A stretch of 64,000 nt of DNA from Paraescarpia echinospica. Taxonomy: Eukaryota > Annelida > Polychaeta > Sabellida > Siboglinidae. The position numbers and the translations under genes are program-made. The notes beneath the pieces are model-generated. The model saw only the letters and a list, made by a program, of their open reading frames with translations. It ran no database searches and was not told where the DNA came from. Shown here in pieces: positions 30,130 to 43,100 of this stretch. Each line of letters starts with the position of its first letter. Within the stretch, counting starts at the first letter, position 1. The DNA is taken from assembly GCA_020002185.1 (NCBI GenBank), contig CM034539.1, positions 31,047,433 to 31,111,432 on the forward strand. The letters are read 5' to 3'.

Positions 30130-30606
30130 CTATTTAAAACTTAAAGTCGCATACAACAATATGCATAGACGGGTCCTAGGATACCACCGATAAGACAGTG
30201 CGAGTAATATGTTTGTAAATAATGCTATTGACCCATTTGACGCCCTGTTGCACAAATATATTTATGATTTCAGAAAACGGGTTCTTAATATTAACAATAA
30301 TATGATAAAATATATCTGTACCTGTATATAAACTGTTAATGGGCCCATGTGGTCCTGCTGGTCAAAATCTCAATATGTTTAAAATAATAATTATATTATA
30401 TATCTTTTATACATATTTAGTTTATTGATTTTTCTTATATTTTATTACTGTTTGATCTGTTAAGTTGTTAGTTTGGTTTAATCATTTATATATTTTACTT
30501 ATTATTTTTTAATAATGTACCTTTTATTCCTATTTGCATGTATTACTTAATTGTACATGTACTATGGGTTTTTGTACCTGGAATAAAAAGCATTCAACAT
30601 TCAAAA
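30130..30606 (+). mobile_element. LINE fragment: RT C-terminal region and 3' end
   Basis: Translation gives LKVAYNNMHRRVLGYHR, a stop, then SASNMFVNNAIDPFDALLHK and YIYDFRKR. This is the region after the reverse transcriptase seen in many invertebrate LINE proteins (VAYN..R.L...SAS.MF....I..F.ALL.K.IY.F). A 3' tail follows with AATAAA and short CATTCAACATTCAAAA repeats. It is decayed by stops. Confidence 0.7.
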
Positions 30607-32599
30607 GTACACCTTCAATGTATTTATTCTTAAGAACATTGCATTCATTAATATAAACAACAAAGCACCGACAGTCTCCCTTTAAAACCGTGAAATCAAC
30701 TGGCGCCTATGTCAAGCTGAGGCAGTACTGTGAACGGTACAAAGACAAGGCACCCGCATTGAGTTAATTGTTCTCTTGTAGGCGTGTGTCGTTGTTACTC
30801 GTTGGCGTGTTTCCGTGTCGTTCGGGGTCACAGATTGCATTGTGAGGCACTTAACTGCGTGCGCCTATGCCGCCGAAGCGTTGATACGGCTTAATCCGCA
30901 CCGATTGTATTGACCCGCGACTGCGTCACCAAGGCCTGGAGTAGATTGCAAAACCGCTCTAGGACAGTTGATTTACTCGTTAGTGGTCATATTAACGTTT
31001 TGTTTGAATATAGCAAAACTGGAATTGAGAAGATTCTGAAACTTCTTCACAGTTAAAGCCATTGTGTAATTGATATGCTGATGAAACTGCGTCAAAATCA
31101 TGTAACTTCAGCTCCCTTAAAACATGCATGCACAATACCCATCAATATTAAGCAAATTAAAGCCATGTAATTCTGCACCCACGTATGTTATATGACCAAA
31201 GCATTAATGCTTACTTTATATGAATAACATGCCCAACACAACTCCATCAATTACACTCTTCCAAACATGCATAATGTCACTGCCATGTAATATATTCCTC
31301 CCAATACATACATAAATTCACTGCCAATAGATTCTACCGTTAAACCTGTTGACAAGCCTGACCAACTGCAGTCCGTTCAAATACTAACACATTCTATGAC
31401 GTATGTTTTGTGCAACGTACACAACGGAAGTTTAACCGTGTTGTGATTCCTCTAAGCGCAACGACTTGAACAGTTTCTCCAACGAAAACCAGCTCTAACT
31501 CCTCGTTGGCCAACTCATGATGCCCGGTTGATGTTTCCGACAAGCAGGGGCATGATCACTCTTGCCCGTTATTTAATCGCTGTCACGATCTTCCCCGTGT
31601 AGACTCGGCTGCAAGGCATTACTGCAGGGCAATTGAATCGCACACCAGTGTTTAATTATTAAGTAGTTTATCAGAAACGCTGTTTCAGGTGCAAACGGTC
31701 ACACGTAGCTAAGATTCCATCGATTGTGTAACTGATCGCAAGGTCTCATTGCAGCGTACAAACGCAGTCAATAAATATCTTTGTTTCGGACTCGTCTCAT
31801 ACACAGTACATATGTACATGTGCCCGTAAATCCTTATTAAATTAGAATAAATCACAGTTATAATAATAAAGTTAACATAAACAATAATGCACGGAAGAGC
31901 CTATCCTATGTATAGATTCACTAAAACGCACGACGTATATAAAATATAATTATAAATTATAGATTGCCACTTGATATCGCTGTTCACAAACGCATTAACA
32001 GTGTTATTAAAAGTATCAAGTCTCGACATGAATTTACGAACAAGAGTTTCTCAAGAGTAGACTAGATCCCTTTTATATATAACACAACTGCCGCCATTGC
32101 CGAAATATATATCCTTGTCATCTCGTAGCCTCGGTATTACATACGCCATAGACATACATTAGCACTGACATTTTATCAATTTTAGTTTTACCGTATTTGT
32201 ATACAAATGGCTGTAACGAAGTCTTCAGCTGAATAAAATAAAATCAACCCAAGCACTGTGTCATCAGCTAATTCACTGGAGGTGTGTGGAAAGTCCGTAG
32301 TCTCTTAATTTGCACGGAGCGAGGAAAGGTGTCGGACAAGTTAAGGCATTCGTTAGGCCCTTGACAGAAGCTGTTGTTGGGACACCACGTCAGTCGATGA
32401 CGCTTTCCTCACAAAGACATTCCTCCTCGTTGCCTCCGGGCAGTACGTAAAACTCATTCCTGTCAACTCTTTGATATTGTCATTAGAAATCGGTATGTGT
32501 ACGCCGAGTTTTAAACTCGATATATATATACGCATCGTATACTGACTGCTAATCACCGACAGCTCGTCGGCCAATGAATCGTGTCAGAGGCATTCATCC

Positions 32600-33065
32600 C
32601 CCTACGTGGTACCGACGCTAAAATCGATAGGAGCTGCGTACTGTCGACTCTTCTTTATGGGTCAGACTGTTGGCGCACGACAGGGCAAGACATGTCCAGG
32701 GTGCCATCCCTCCACACAACAAGTCTCGAGGAATACTAGGGATCTTCTTGCCCAGAAGAATTTCCAACATGCAGCGGCCAATCAAGATGACATGCCTATC
32801 ACCAACACAAGAAGACGCCGCCGGAAGCCGATTGGCCATGTGCTGTGTAAAGATGCCAAATCAATCACTAGGACCGCAGTGCGCTCGACTACTGGAGGGA
32901 AAAGAAAGAGAGGACGCCCAAAAACAACCTGGCGCAGAGCAGTAGATGCAGTGATGAATGATGCAGGTCAAAGTTAGGGCACCCTTGAGAGGTAGGTTAG
33001 CAAGAGACGGACCGGTGTGGAGAAGCTTCGTCGATGTCCTAAACGCTAGTACTTAGGCGTAGAAG
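32600..33065 (+). mobile_element. LINE fragment with IGHVL..D...ITRTA tail
   Basis: Frames contain ILGIFLPRRISN, RRRRRKPIGHVLCKDAKSIT and GGKRKRGRPKTTWRRAVDAV. This is the well-known C-terminal motif of RTE/CR1-like retrotransposon proteins (IGHVLRK.....TA......GKR.RGRPK.TW.R.V). Frameshifts between 32640 and 32800 show decay. Confidence 0.8.
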
Positions 33066-33489
33066 TAAATTAAGTAAGTGACACCGATGGCCACAAATGC
33101 GTCTGACTCGATTATGGACGTCGGCAGAGAAGCTGTCGGCGTTTAGACTCTGGCAAGGTGGTAAGGTGGTGCTTGACTCTTGGCAAGGTTGTGCTTCGAA
33201 ATGACTGCCGATATCGGTCTGACGTCATTCACTTCAAACGTCGTGTGTAAATATTAACGTTTAATTCCACACGCGTCCATGTGATCATAAACGTCAATGA
33301 CCAGACGCAGTATCTTTGTTGTCAGTATATTAGTGTCGAGAGATACTTAAATAAACACATCAATGTTGGTCAATAGCTGGTCAATGGTCACAATCTGATG
33401 GTCATAATGACGGCCAACGTACTCCGTATTTAGTACTGTGTACACGTACGTGTATCCATTGGTAGGCCTGGTTGGCAAGTGTAGTTCGC

Positions 33490-33715
33490 TTGGCAAGGTT
33501 TGTAACACGATCTCCTCGTTTTTCTTGCTCAGTGTCACTTCTAAAATCACTGCATTGGCCCCCTGTGCAATATTGCATTATATCCTAGATCTGTACACTT
33601 ACCTGTTTGACAAGGGTAATTACACGATCTTCTCGTTTTTTTTCTCCGCACAGAGCCACTTCTAAAATCACTGCATTGGTGCTTGTGCGATATCGCATTA
33701 TTTTTCAAGGTCTGC
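33490..33715. repeat. Two-copy tandem repeat of about 115 bp
   Basis: Both copies share ACACGATCT..TCGTTTTT and CACTTCTAAAATCACTGCAT followed by a GCATTAT motif. Confidence 0.7.
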
Positions 33716-33780
33716 AGGACTACGATTACGTTCCAAACAATCTGTATACACACACTCGTTGTTATTTCCTGCAATAAAAC

Positions 33781-33975
33781 CTAATCAGCTTTGGTTATCT
33801 AGTCCTAGCTGACTTACGTTTTGTTCCTAGAGTCAACACTACCATTGGAACCAGGGCTCTTTATGTTGCTGAACCAATTCTTTGGAATAAGTTGCATAGT
33901 GGTTTGGAGGCACTTCACTTGGAAGTTGGAACGTTGTCTAAGATCCGTCTCAAAATACACTTATTGTATTTTACA
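33781..33975 (+). mobile_element. LINE fragment: extreme C-terminus of ORF2
   Basis: Encodes TFVPRVNTTIGTRALYVAEP and then ILWNKLHSGLEA. This matches the conserved LINE tail pattern L.VPR....G.RAF..AAP.LWN.LP. The same family recurs at 36770-36940. Confidence 0.65.
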
Positions 33976-34771
33976 AACAACTTTAAAAACCGTAGAATAA
34001 GCAACTCAACTATACGACGCGAAGACAACTTGACTAGTAATAAATAAAACCCGCAATTGTCGTCGAATCGATATGAATTTCTTGCTATAACATTCTGTGA
34101 AAAGTATCTACATTGACGTTGCATTTGGTAGATGTAGTCATTTTTGCGGTGCTAGAAAGTTGCATATTTTGATAGCCGAGTAGTAAAAATATATGACAGC
34201 ACGGTCGGTCGACCTATGAGATTAATTCAATCACACGTACGAGCTCGATATCTTGACAATATATAGTTGACATTTTCGCACCTTTATTGCCTTGGTAAAC
34301 CTCATATAAAGACGATTACTACAGATTAGTGAGGTCACCGACGTATGATGTTGTGATTTATGATGCCTTTATCCGGTTCAAATATTCTATAAGTTTCCGC
34401 TTGCAGTCATAGAAACCGCCACAACATATTGACAAATCGCTTCTCCGCGAAACACCCAGATTGACTGATTACACGTTAATGGTCGCATATTAGCATTATA
34501 TTGCTTCTGCCAACATAAACTCTGTAACCGTTACAATATACGTCCGCCTGTACGAATGTACAGACTACTTTTTTTACCTTCCCAGAAGTAAGATTTAACA
34601 TGGTTTAGCCAGTTTAGAGAACACGTGAATAAGAATGCCTATTTAACCCGCCGTTTTGACCTATTTGCCTATTCACGCTGCTAGTATATATACAGTGTAT
34701 ATTTAAATACTATATGTATAGTATTTAAATACACACTGGAGTAACAAGGGCGTGCGATGGATAAAGGTAAA

Positions 34772-34960
34772 ACAAGTACGTTTTTATATTATGTAGGGCA
34801 GTATCCAGTCCTCATGACTGCTCAGAGCACTTTGGTACTTCTCTCCCTGGCAGTCCTGTTCAATCGAACACCATCTCGACTTCTCTGAGAAACATTCAGC
34901 CACGCTGCAATTAATGCGGGAAGACTATTCGTACATATATATCTACCATTGTCTATAGCC
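34772..34960 (-). repeat. SINE-like dispersed repeat, copy 4
   Basis: Matches copies at 9385 and 19382: GGGCAGTATCCAGTCCTCAT, CGACTTCTCTGAGAAACATT and GCAATTAATGCGGGAAGACT. It is the only copy outside the GRK2-like gene. Confidence 0.7.
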
Positions 34961-35314
34961 AGCCAGGTACTCGTTCATACAGCTGAGTGAACTGGAGCAA
35001 TTTAGAGTGAACGAACGTGCACAAGGTTCGAAACGGTAGTACAGAATTCAAACCCGGGTTCACTCGATTGAGAGTCCGATTCTTTAATAGTCTCGCTTAA
35101 TCGATTCTCGCCCGGATGCGTGACTTCGCCGGGAAGATAGTCTGGCTCAGAATCGCGTTTTGACAGCTCACTGCCAGTTAACACGTCTATCCCCCAGAAT
35201 GTTTATATATTATATATGTTTTCGATAACGAAATGAAATTACGAAATAGTGCCCGAAATAGTATTATACAAAAGAAAATTAATCTTAAACTAAATGAACA
35301 CAAACAACAGTTTC

Positions 35315-35400
35315 GAATACTCTACGGGATTTGAACTGAGGACCCTAAAAATAGTTGCTCGACACGCTACCGACTTAGCCACCAAGATCAGCACGCTTTG
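35315..35400 (-). repeat. tRNA-like SINE head
   Basis: On the minus strand an A-box-like TGGCTAAGTCGG is followed by a B-box-like GTTCAAATCCC at tRNA spacing. The rest does not fold as a full cloverleaf, so I call it a SINE promoter rather than a tRNA gene. Confidence 0.45.
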
Positions 35401-36259
35401 GTTGTACTTTGGTGACTACATATATTAGTTAGCAGTCCGACCGTTGCGTGCGACATCGATTGCACTTTGTTTAGTTAAATGTGTCCTTGTATGGTATTTA
35501 TACCATGCGTATTCACACTTAGTCTTTTGTTTCTGCTCGAGCATAAGCAAGGAACGTCAATACGAAATTGTTGACAGCCATGAGAGCTGCCACGTAGTGA
35601 ATATGCATATGATTAGGCACTAAACTATGGAAAAAGTTTAATGTTTTGTGTGTGACATGTTTCAATATAAGTTTAATGTTGAATAGATGTTATAGTATAA
35701 TATTATCTGCTCAAAATGTATCCTTATTTAATTTGTTATTTCCCAGTTGACTTGAAAGCCAATCATCGTCTCTACCCGAATCTGGGGTAAAGCCCGCTAC
35801 CGGTAACACTGGCAGAGACTTAATTAATGTTCTAGGCAGTAGTGAGTGGCGAAAAAGTGCTGCCACCTCGCAGCGCCTGGGTAATCGAGGCTAATGATCA
35901 AACAACTGCGCTTGTGCAACTATGGCACTTTTTGGGGGACGGCACTTTGGGAGATTTTTAACTTAAAAATGAATCAAACATAAATGATTTGTACGTGAAT
36001 TTTGAACACATTGACAAAAAGCCAAATTCGTTCAATGCAATGGTCAAATATCACTATTAACACTAGTAGAACATACGCATTCAAGCAAGAGGTTCAGGGG
36101 AAGACAGTCAAGACGATCTGCAACACTTAATGGGATTAGAAACAGGACGCCGTCGATGATGCGGCGTCTAATTTAGCGACGTCCACCGCTGCGATGGAAC
36201 AACTCCGAGACGCGGTGACCACGAGATTGCTGACAGGCGTTCTGGTGCTGTCATCCTGC

Positions 36260-36427
<168 letters not shown>

Positions 36428-36499
36428 TGATTTGTGATTTACGACGTAGTCGGCGTTATTTACGACGCATTCGCCCTTATTTGCCTCCGCAACTGCACT

Positions 36500-37090
36500 T
36501 GTTACTAGTATGCTTAACTATTGTAATTCCCTTTTTCACAATATTGCCCTTAAGGATATAATTAGGTTACAACGTGTACAGAATTGCTTAGCTAGGGGTG
36601 TGTCTCGGTCTCCGCGGTTTTCTCATCCAGTGCCTCTTCTGAAGTCCGTGCACTGGCTTCCTGTAAGATATCGTATTATTCTAAAGATCTGTATCATGCA
36701 CTTTCATGTAAGCAACCAGCATATTTATATTCATTGCTTACTGCTATAAAAAAAGCATACCCAGCTTCGATCATCTAGTTTTGATTTACTTTTTGTTCCT
36801 AGAGACTGCACTAATATTTGAACTAGGGCATTTTCTGTAGCTGCAGCAACTCTCTGGGATATGCTCCCTGTAAGCGTTAGATCAGTTGAAAATATTATAC
36901 AATTTCGCCGTCATTTAAAACTTATCTTTATAACATTGCGTATCCACCTTAGCTCTCTGGCGTATCGATCCATATGTTGACGACTTTAATATGGCTTATC
37001 GATTCTGATATTGACTAACCTTTTTGTATTTATGCGCCTCTAAGCTTGGTTTCCGAGGATTTAGGCACAAAAGAAGCCTACATTTTTATA
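36500..37090 (+). mobile_element. CR1/L2-like LINE 3' fragment, unit 1
   Basis: Encodes MLNYCNSLFHNIALKDIIRL, QRVQNCLARGV, LLKSVHWLPVRYRIILKICI and, after disruptions, FVPRDCTNI and RAFSVAAATLWDMLPVSVRS. These are the classic (L)DYCNSLL / LQRVQN.AAR / LHWLPV..RI..K / LWN.LP landmarks of the LINE RT C-terminal region. Stops and frameshifts present. Confidence 0.85.
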
Positions 37091-37099
37091 TTGAATAAA

Positions 37100-37460
37100 T
37101 ACACCAATAAAAAGCCAAGGTGAGGCGAGATCAGCTCCAAATCTGTGATCGACTCCACGGGGCGCTGACATCTAGAACGCGTTACGTGGACAACTGCTTA
37201 CTGGACCAATGGACGTTGCACGAGTCGACTCCAGTCTTGGCGGTTGTGTGCTGGTGCCTGGGTTTTTTGCGAAGGTCTTTCCGGTCCAATCTTCAATGTT
37301 GTCTGTCCATCTCTTCCTCTGTCTTTCCCGTCTTCTTTTCCCCTGCACCATTCCACGAAATTTGTTTTTGAGAGCTTGATCTTGTCACATGCCCGTATCA
37401 TCTCCGTATCATCTCACCTTCCTCTTCTTGACTGTGGTCAAATTATATACATATTGGCTC
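37100..37460 (-). mobile_element. LINE 3' fragment in opposite orientation, unit 1
   Basis: The minus strand gives GKEDGKDRGRDGQTTLKIGP and SQKTQAPAHNRQDWSRLVQ across frames. This resembles the LINE C-terminal pattern GKRRRGRQ.KRW.DNI..WTG..F....AA.NR..W. It is decayed. Confidence 0.55.
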
Positions 37461-37806
37461 TACTCGACCAATGATGGGCAAAACATGGATCGACTGACAC
37501 AAACATGGATCGACAGCGCCGCAGAAAGAATGTATGGGGAGGGTCCGCCGTGTGCGACGTCACGTACATACAGTTACCGAAGTTAGACGCGAGACACGGT
37601 GGCCAGGTGGACTGCCCTCGATCTCCTTCAGCGGATAGTAGAATGGAGACACGAGACATCGTTTCCGAGTACATACTCGTGGCGATAAGGACATTTCTCA
37701 CCATATGCGTCAATATGAGAGGAGTTTATCGTCCGCTGCGATGGAACAACTCCGAGACGCGGTGACCACGAGATTGCTGACAGGCGTTCTGGTGCTGTCA
37801 TCCTGC

Positions 37807-37972
<166 letters not shown>

Positions 37973-38044
37973 TGATTTGTGATTTACGACGTAGTCGGCG
38001 TTATTTACGACGCATTCGCCCTTATTTGCCTCCGCAACTGCACT

Positions 38045-38635
38045 TGTTACTAGTATGCTTAACTATTGTAATTCCCTTTTTCACAATATTGCCCTTAAGG
38101 ATATAATTAGGTTACAACGTGTACAGAATTGCTTAGCTAGGGGTGTGTCTCGGTCTCCGCGGTTTTCTCATCCAGTGCCTCTTTTGAAGTCCGTGCACTG
38201 GCTTCCTGTAAGATATCGTATTATTCTAAAGATCTGTATCATGCACTTTCATGTAAGCAACCAGCATATTTATATTCATTGCTTACTGCTATAAAAAAAG
38301 CATACCCAGCTTCGATCATCTAGTTTTGATTTACTTTTTGTTCCTAGAGACTGCACTAATATTTGAACTAGGGCATTTTCTGTAGCTGCAGCAACTCTCT
38401 GGGATATGCTCCCTGTAAGCGTTAGATCAGTTGAAAATATTATACAATTTCGCCGTCATTTAAAACTTATTTTTATAACATTGCGTATCCACCTTAGCTC
38501 TCTGGCGTATCGATCCATATGTTGACGACTTTAATATGGCTTATCGATTCTGATATTGACTAACCTTTTTGTATTGATGCGCCTCTGAGCTTGGTTTCCG
38601 AGGATTTAGGCACAAAAGAAGCCTACATTTTTATA
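38045..38635 (+). mobile_element. CR1/L2-like LINE 3' fragment, unit 2
   Basis: Duplicate of 36500-37090 with a handful of point differences. Same landmarks and same disruptions. Confidence 0.85.
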
Positions 38636-38644
38636 TTGAATAAA

Positions 38645-39005
38645 TACACCAATAAAAAGCCAAGGTGAGGCGAGATCAGCTCCAAATCTGTGATCGACTC
38701 CACGGGGCGCTGACATCTAGAACGCGTTACGTGGACAACTGCTTACTGGACCAATGGACGTTGCACGAGTCGACTCCAGTCTTGGCGGTTGTGTGCTGGT
38801 GCCTGGGTTTTTTGCGAAGGTCTTTCCGGTCCAATCTTCAATGTTGTCTGTCCATCTCTTCCTCTGTCTTTCCCGTCTTCTTTTCCCCTGCACCATTCCA
38901 CGAAATTTGTTTTTGAGAGCTTGATCTTGTCACATGCCCGTATCATCTCCGTATCATCTCACCTTCCTCTTCTTGACTGTGGTCAAATTATATACATATT
39001 GGCTC
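38645..39005 (-). mobile_element. LINE 3' fragment in opposite orientation, unit 2
   Basis: Duplicate of 37100-37460. Confidence 0.55.
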
Positions 39006-39276
39006 TACTCGACCAATGATGGGCAAAACATGGATCGACTGACACAAACATGGATCGACAGCGCCGCAGAAAGAATGTATGGGGAGGGTCCGCCGTGTGC
39101 GACGTCACGTACATACAGTTACCGAAGTTAGACGCGAGACACGGTGGCCAGGTGGACTGCCCTCGATCTCCTTCAGCGGATAGTAGAATGGAGACACGAG
39201 ACATCGTTTCCGAGTACATACTCGTGGCGATAAGGACATTTCTCACCATATGCGTCAATATGAGAGGAGTTTATCG

Positions 39277-39475
39277 ATGCTCAAGTTGATCAAATTGTAC
39301 CTTCACTCAAGTATGACGCAGGAGCGAATGAGTCGTCTGGCGCTTCTGTTCATCGAGCGAGAGTTGACGAAGGTCATGGACTCTGATGTCGTGATCGCAG
39401 AGTTCGTGTCATTTAAAACACGACAGATTCTTACAGGTCTAAGAGATGATGCTTATGCTCTCGAGACCAACGAAT
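39277..39475 (+). pseudogene. hAT transposase C-terminal (hATC) relic
   Basis: Translation LKLIKLYLHSSMTQERMSRL, ALLFIERELTK, VVIAEFVSFKTRQ. The pattern LKSYLRSTM.QERLS.LALL.IE.ELA...D.D.VI..FA..K.R is the end of ZMYM1/P52rIPK-type hAT transposases. Only this end is present. It starts at the boundary of the tandem duplication. Confidence 0.7.
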
Positions 39476-40044
39476 CACTTCCGGTCTCATTCATCTATCG
39501 TTGGCATTGCTGTACTGCCAGTAGCGAGCAAGCAGTAAACAATTAACTCATGTTATGTTGAAACTAGTTAGTTGTTGGCTAATCTCAGTTGTGGGACAGT
39601 CGGAAGTTTTTATTGGTATTACTGGAAACGTGAATTTCATATTGATAGTGGGATTTATCACTGCCCTCACGGCACTCAAATGTCCATGTCAGCACTATAT
39701 ATATATATATGTTGTTACTCATAAATCCTTTTTTATGGCGCAACTTAGAAAATATCTCACATTTTATATTTTACACGCTTTGTTTTTCACGTCCGTGTGT
39801 CTTGTGTGTAGGCATTTACAGTTCCCAAAAATGAATATAATATCTTACATTTTTATTCTTGCCAGTAGGTGTAGAACGATTTGATTTTAACATACTGTGC
39901 TAGGGTCTACTGATTTCCTGGTGGTCCATATAATAGTTCTGAAGTCTGCATGATACCATACTGCAATGTCTACATATCACAGAGATGATACTCGAAATAA
40001 AACACAAGCGGCAGTTATAAAATCACCTGATCAATCTATTGCAG

Positions 40045-40134
40045 AACACAGTGTCGCCACCATGCGGGAGACGTTGTACGGCTGGTACCCGGCCGCCAGG
40101 GGGCTCTACACGACGACAACATCGGACGCCTTCG
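40045..40134 (+). CDS. Uncharacterised gene, exon 1 (coding from 40062)
   Basis: Acceptor CTATTGCAG|AACACAG, donor TTCG|GTGAGT (phase 1). Codes for 24 residues. The first 17 nt are probably 5' UTR, although the frame is also open upstream of the ATG within the exon. Confidence 0.75.
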
Positions 40135-43100
40135 GTGAGTGATGGCGGTAATTTCACTTCTACCAAAAATAGATAAGCGAGCGAAAAATGAACAACTCAG
40201 AACACGTCCAAAACATGAAATTCTACGGTCGCTAACACCCTCACGGCTCGTCCTATCCCGACGATCTTGGTATCATTTGAAAGGATGCACGTTTTGTTAT
40301 TCTAGCATCATCTAGATTTCCCGGTAACCGTTCAAAGAACACCGATAAATGGACCTACAATCACGCCGTTTTCGTTGTTCTGTAAGGTTCCGAACGATGT
40401 TGGCGGCGGGTACTCAGTACAATAATCTTCCGATTGCGGCGCTGTTTTCCTCATTTGCATAGGTTCAGACATGCGCTCTTCACCATTTCTTGATTTCATG
40501 TTATAAGCTCCACCCACTTTTAAACCGCGGCGAAACTGATGTGCTTTGATCGCAGCGAAACCGATGTATATCTGCGTCGGCGTGACGTCACAATAACGTA
40601 CGCCTCCCAACGGGTCAAAATTCGTTGCGTTGGTTGGTTGATATATGTGACTGTGACGTCACGCCTACTTCGCGTATGTCATTTTAGCAGCTGTTTGAAA
40701 GTGGGTGGAGCTTATATTATGAAATCAAATAGTGGTGCCTCAATCGGTAGATTGGTGAACTGTGTCGACGAAACAACATCGTTCGCAGTGTCTAAGACAC
40801 CGGAACGGGCTCGGTTGTAGGTCCGTTTTTAGTTAATTTTAGGAATGATTATCAGGAAACCATGTATATTTTTGAATAGCAGAAAGATTAAACTTACAAA
40901 CGACATCAATATTGTTGGGATCCGACGAACCGTAATGGTACTAGCGATCGTTAAAAAGGCGTTTTTGGAACGTGTTCGACAGTTGTTCATTTTTCGCTCG
41001 CTTATCTATTTTTGCTTCTACATAATATATTAGTTCGGTCGGTCGATTAGGTCATGGGGATAGAGCAACCTCTTAAAGCGAAACTAGAGAGAATTGCTTG
41101 GGCCTCTACACTTAAACGAATTAATACACGCCCCCGATGCTTGAATAATACGCGCTCAGAACTTATTTAACATTGACCCTGTTGTGACGCTTACAATTCT
41201 CGTCAGCACAAACATTGATAATTTCTCTTGTTCCCTTTCTCATATTTCCATTCGATTCAGAAGCTGAACTAAACTTTTGTATGAACGAACGACTGTTATA
41301 ATGCCATACCAGGCCCGTTGGCCTTGGGAGGGTTGGGTGCGCTCGCCGAGACAGAAGAGTCCCGTCCTCAAGGGTTTATATGCCTTGGGGAGCCCCAAGA
41401 AGGTGCAGTCGGAAGTCTCGTGGGTGCAGTTGGAGGTCTGGAGGTATTTTAGGAGTCTGCAATCGCAGGTCTAACAAAGCACCGCCAAAAAATCAGCAAC
41501 GGTAACGGTCCGTATACTGTGTACATTATGCGGACGTGCACACTATACGGACGTAATTTGTACGAGTTACACAGATTAAACAAATTAATTGATGAAAATC
41601 GCTTCGTCACTGCCCATTACTGTACCAGCTATGAATATAAACACGGTTTTTTTTTTAAACACTTTTCGAGGCATCGGCTACAAACAATTCCTAATGTCAA
41701 AATAAATGTTTTAATGCAAACATCATCTGTCATTTTTGTATTCGTTGTTAATTATTCGTTTTTGTATATGTTTGGTATTATAGGGTTTAATAACTTTTAT
41801 TCAACGAATGTGTAAATAAACAAAGAACATTGGCAAACACTACGCCTAAAATTGTATCGATGACGTCACAGTGTAACGTCACAAACTACGCGAAACAATA
41901 AGACAGCGTGAATTAGCCTACTACGATTGGCCAACGAGCGAAATGCACCTGTTTCTTCAAAAGAATAATCATAGCATACAATCGAACGATTTCTATGTGA
42001 TGTCATTCACCTTTGGCTTTCTTTGACGCAGCCGATCCGGCGACCTTGCGCGTATGCACCAGTCGTAGCAGCGACACTTCATTATCGCCCACTGTCGTCC
42101 AACTTCCGCTCCGCCAGCGGCCGCCACGAGTCCAATCGGCGTCACAGTCGGCTCGCAAGTGGAACCAACAGATCACAGGTCAGAGATCACGTGCGACTTC
42201 TGCCGCCGGGGTAAGGCCGCACCCTCCGCAGCTGGAGGTGCGATGCACTTCGGCGTTCTCGCGGCGTCTTGATCAAGTTCACAGTCAAGTAGGTCACAAG
42301 TCAGTAGGTGAAAGGTCAGTGGGCGTGGTTCATAGGGCAAGGTTCAAGGAATCACCGTACTTGGAGGTGTGGTGTGACGCGGCGCCGGTGTATCCCGTGG
42401 CGACGCCATCACCCGGAAGCATGTACGTATGGCCAAGGACGAAGAAGGCATGGGAGACGCGAATGCCGGAGACACCGCTCTTCCTCACCGACGCCACGGA
42501 GGAGGTCGTCGCCGACGACGATGACAACTATGTCGTGGACGACGACCTCCCGCGGCAAGAGTCGAGCGACGCGTTGCTCGTTCCGATCGAGGACGCCTCG
42601 TCGACAGACCTAGAGGTGAAGCTGTCGATGCCCACGCGGCCTCAGGCTCCCACTCCGCCGACGAGCTGCCGATCGAAGTCTGCCCGCCCGGTCTTGACGA
42701 CGACGCACGCCGGCAGCCCAACACCGTGCGGTCGGCCGGGTTCCGCGGCCAGCTCTATGTCGTCCGACTCGGTCGGGATGACGGAGGACGGGTCCTTTCT
42801 CCTCGACTACGACACACAGCTGCACAGACACGGCTGGCGGATGGAGGTTCCAGGAGACCCGCTCGGACTCAAGTGAGTAGAGCCCAGCGCCTTAAGCTAG
42901 GATTCCATGTGTATCGAACCGTGTGTGGATGAGGCAATTCGAATCGCTACATGGGGCGATGCAATTTGCCGCATCTGCATCGGTATGGGAAAACCGCATC
43001 GGCCCATGTAACTATGGAACTACAATTCAATTCCACTGGAATTCATTCACTGTTTTGCCGCATGCCGCATCCGCATGCAGTTTCCGTACACATGGAATCC

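Noticed and set aside
35315..35400. Possible functional tRNA gene on the minus strand
   Set aside because: A- and B-box-like motifs are present, but I cannot form a full acceptor stem or cloverleaf, so I call it a SINE head.
39270..39546. 98-codon open frame as a host gene exon
   Set aside because: Its sequence fits the hAT C-terminal dimerisation region, so it is a transposase relic.
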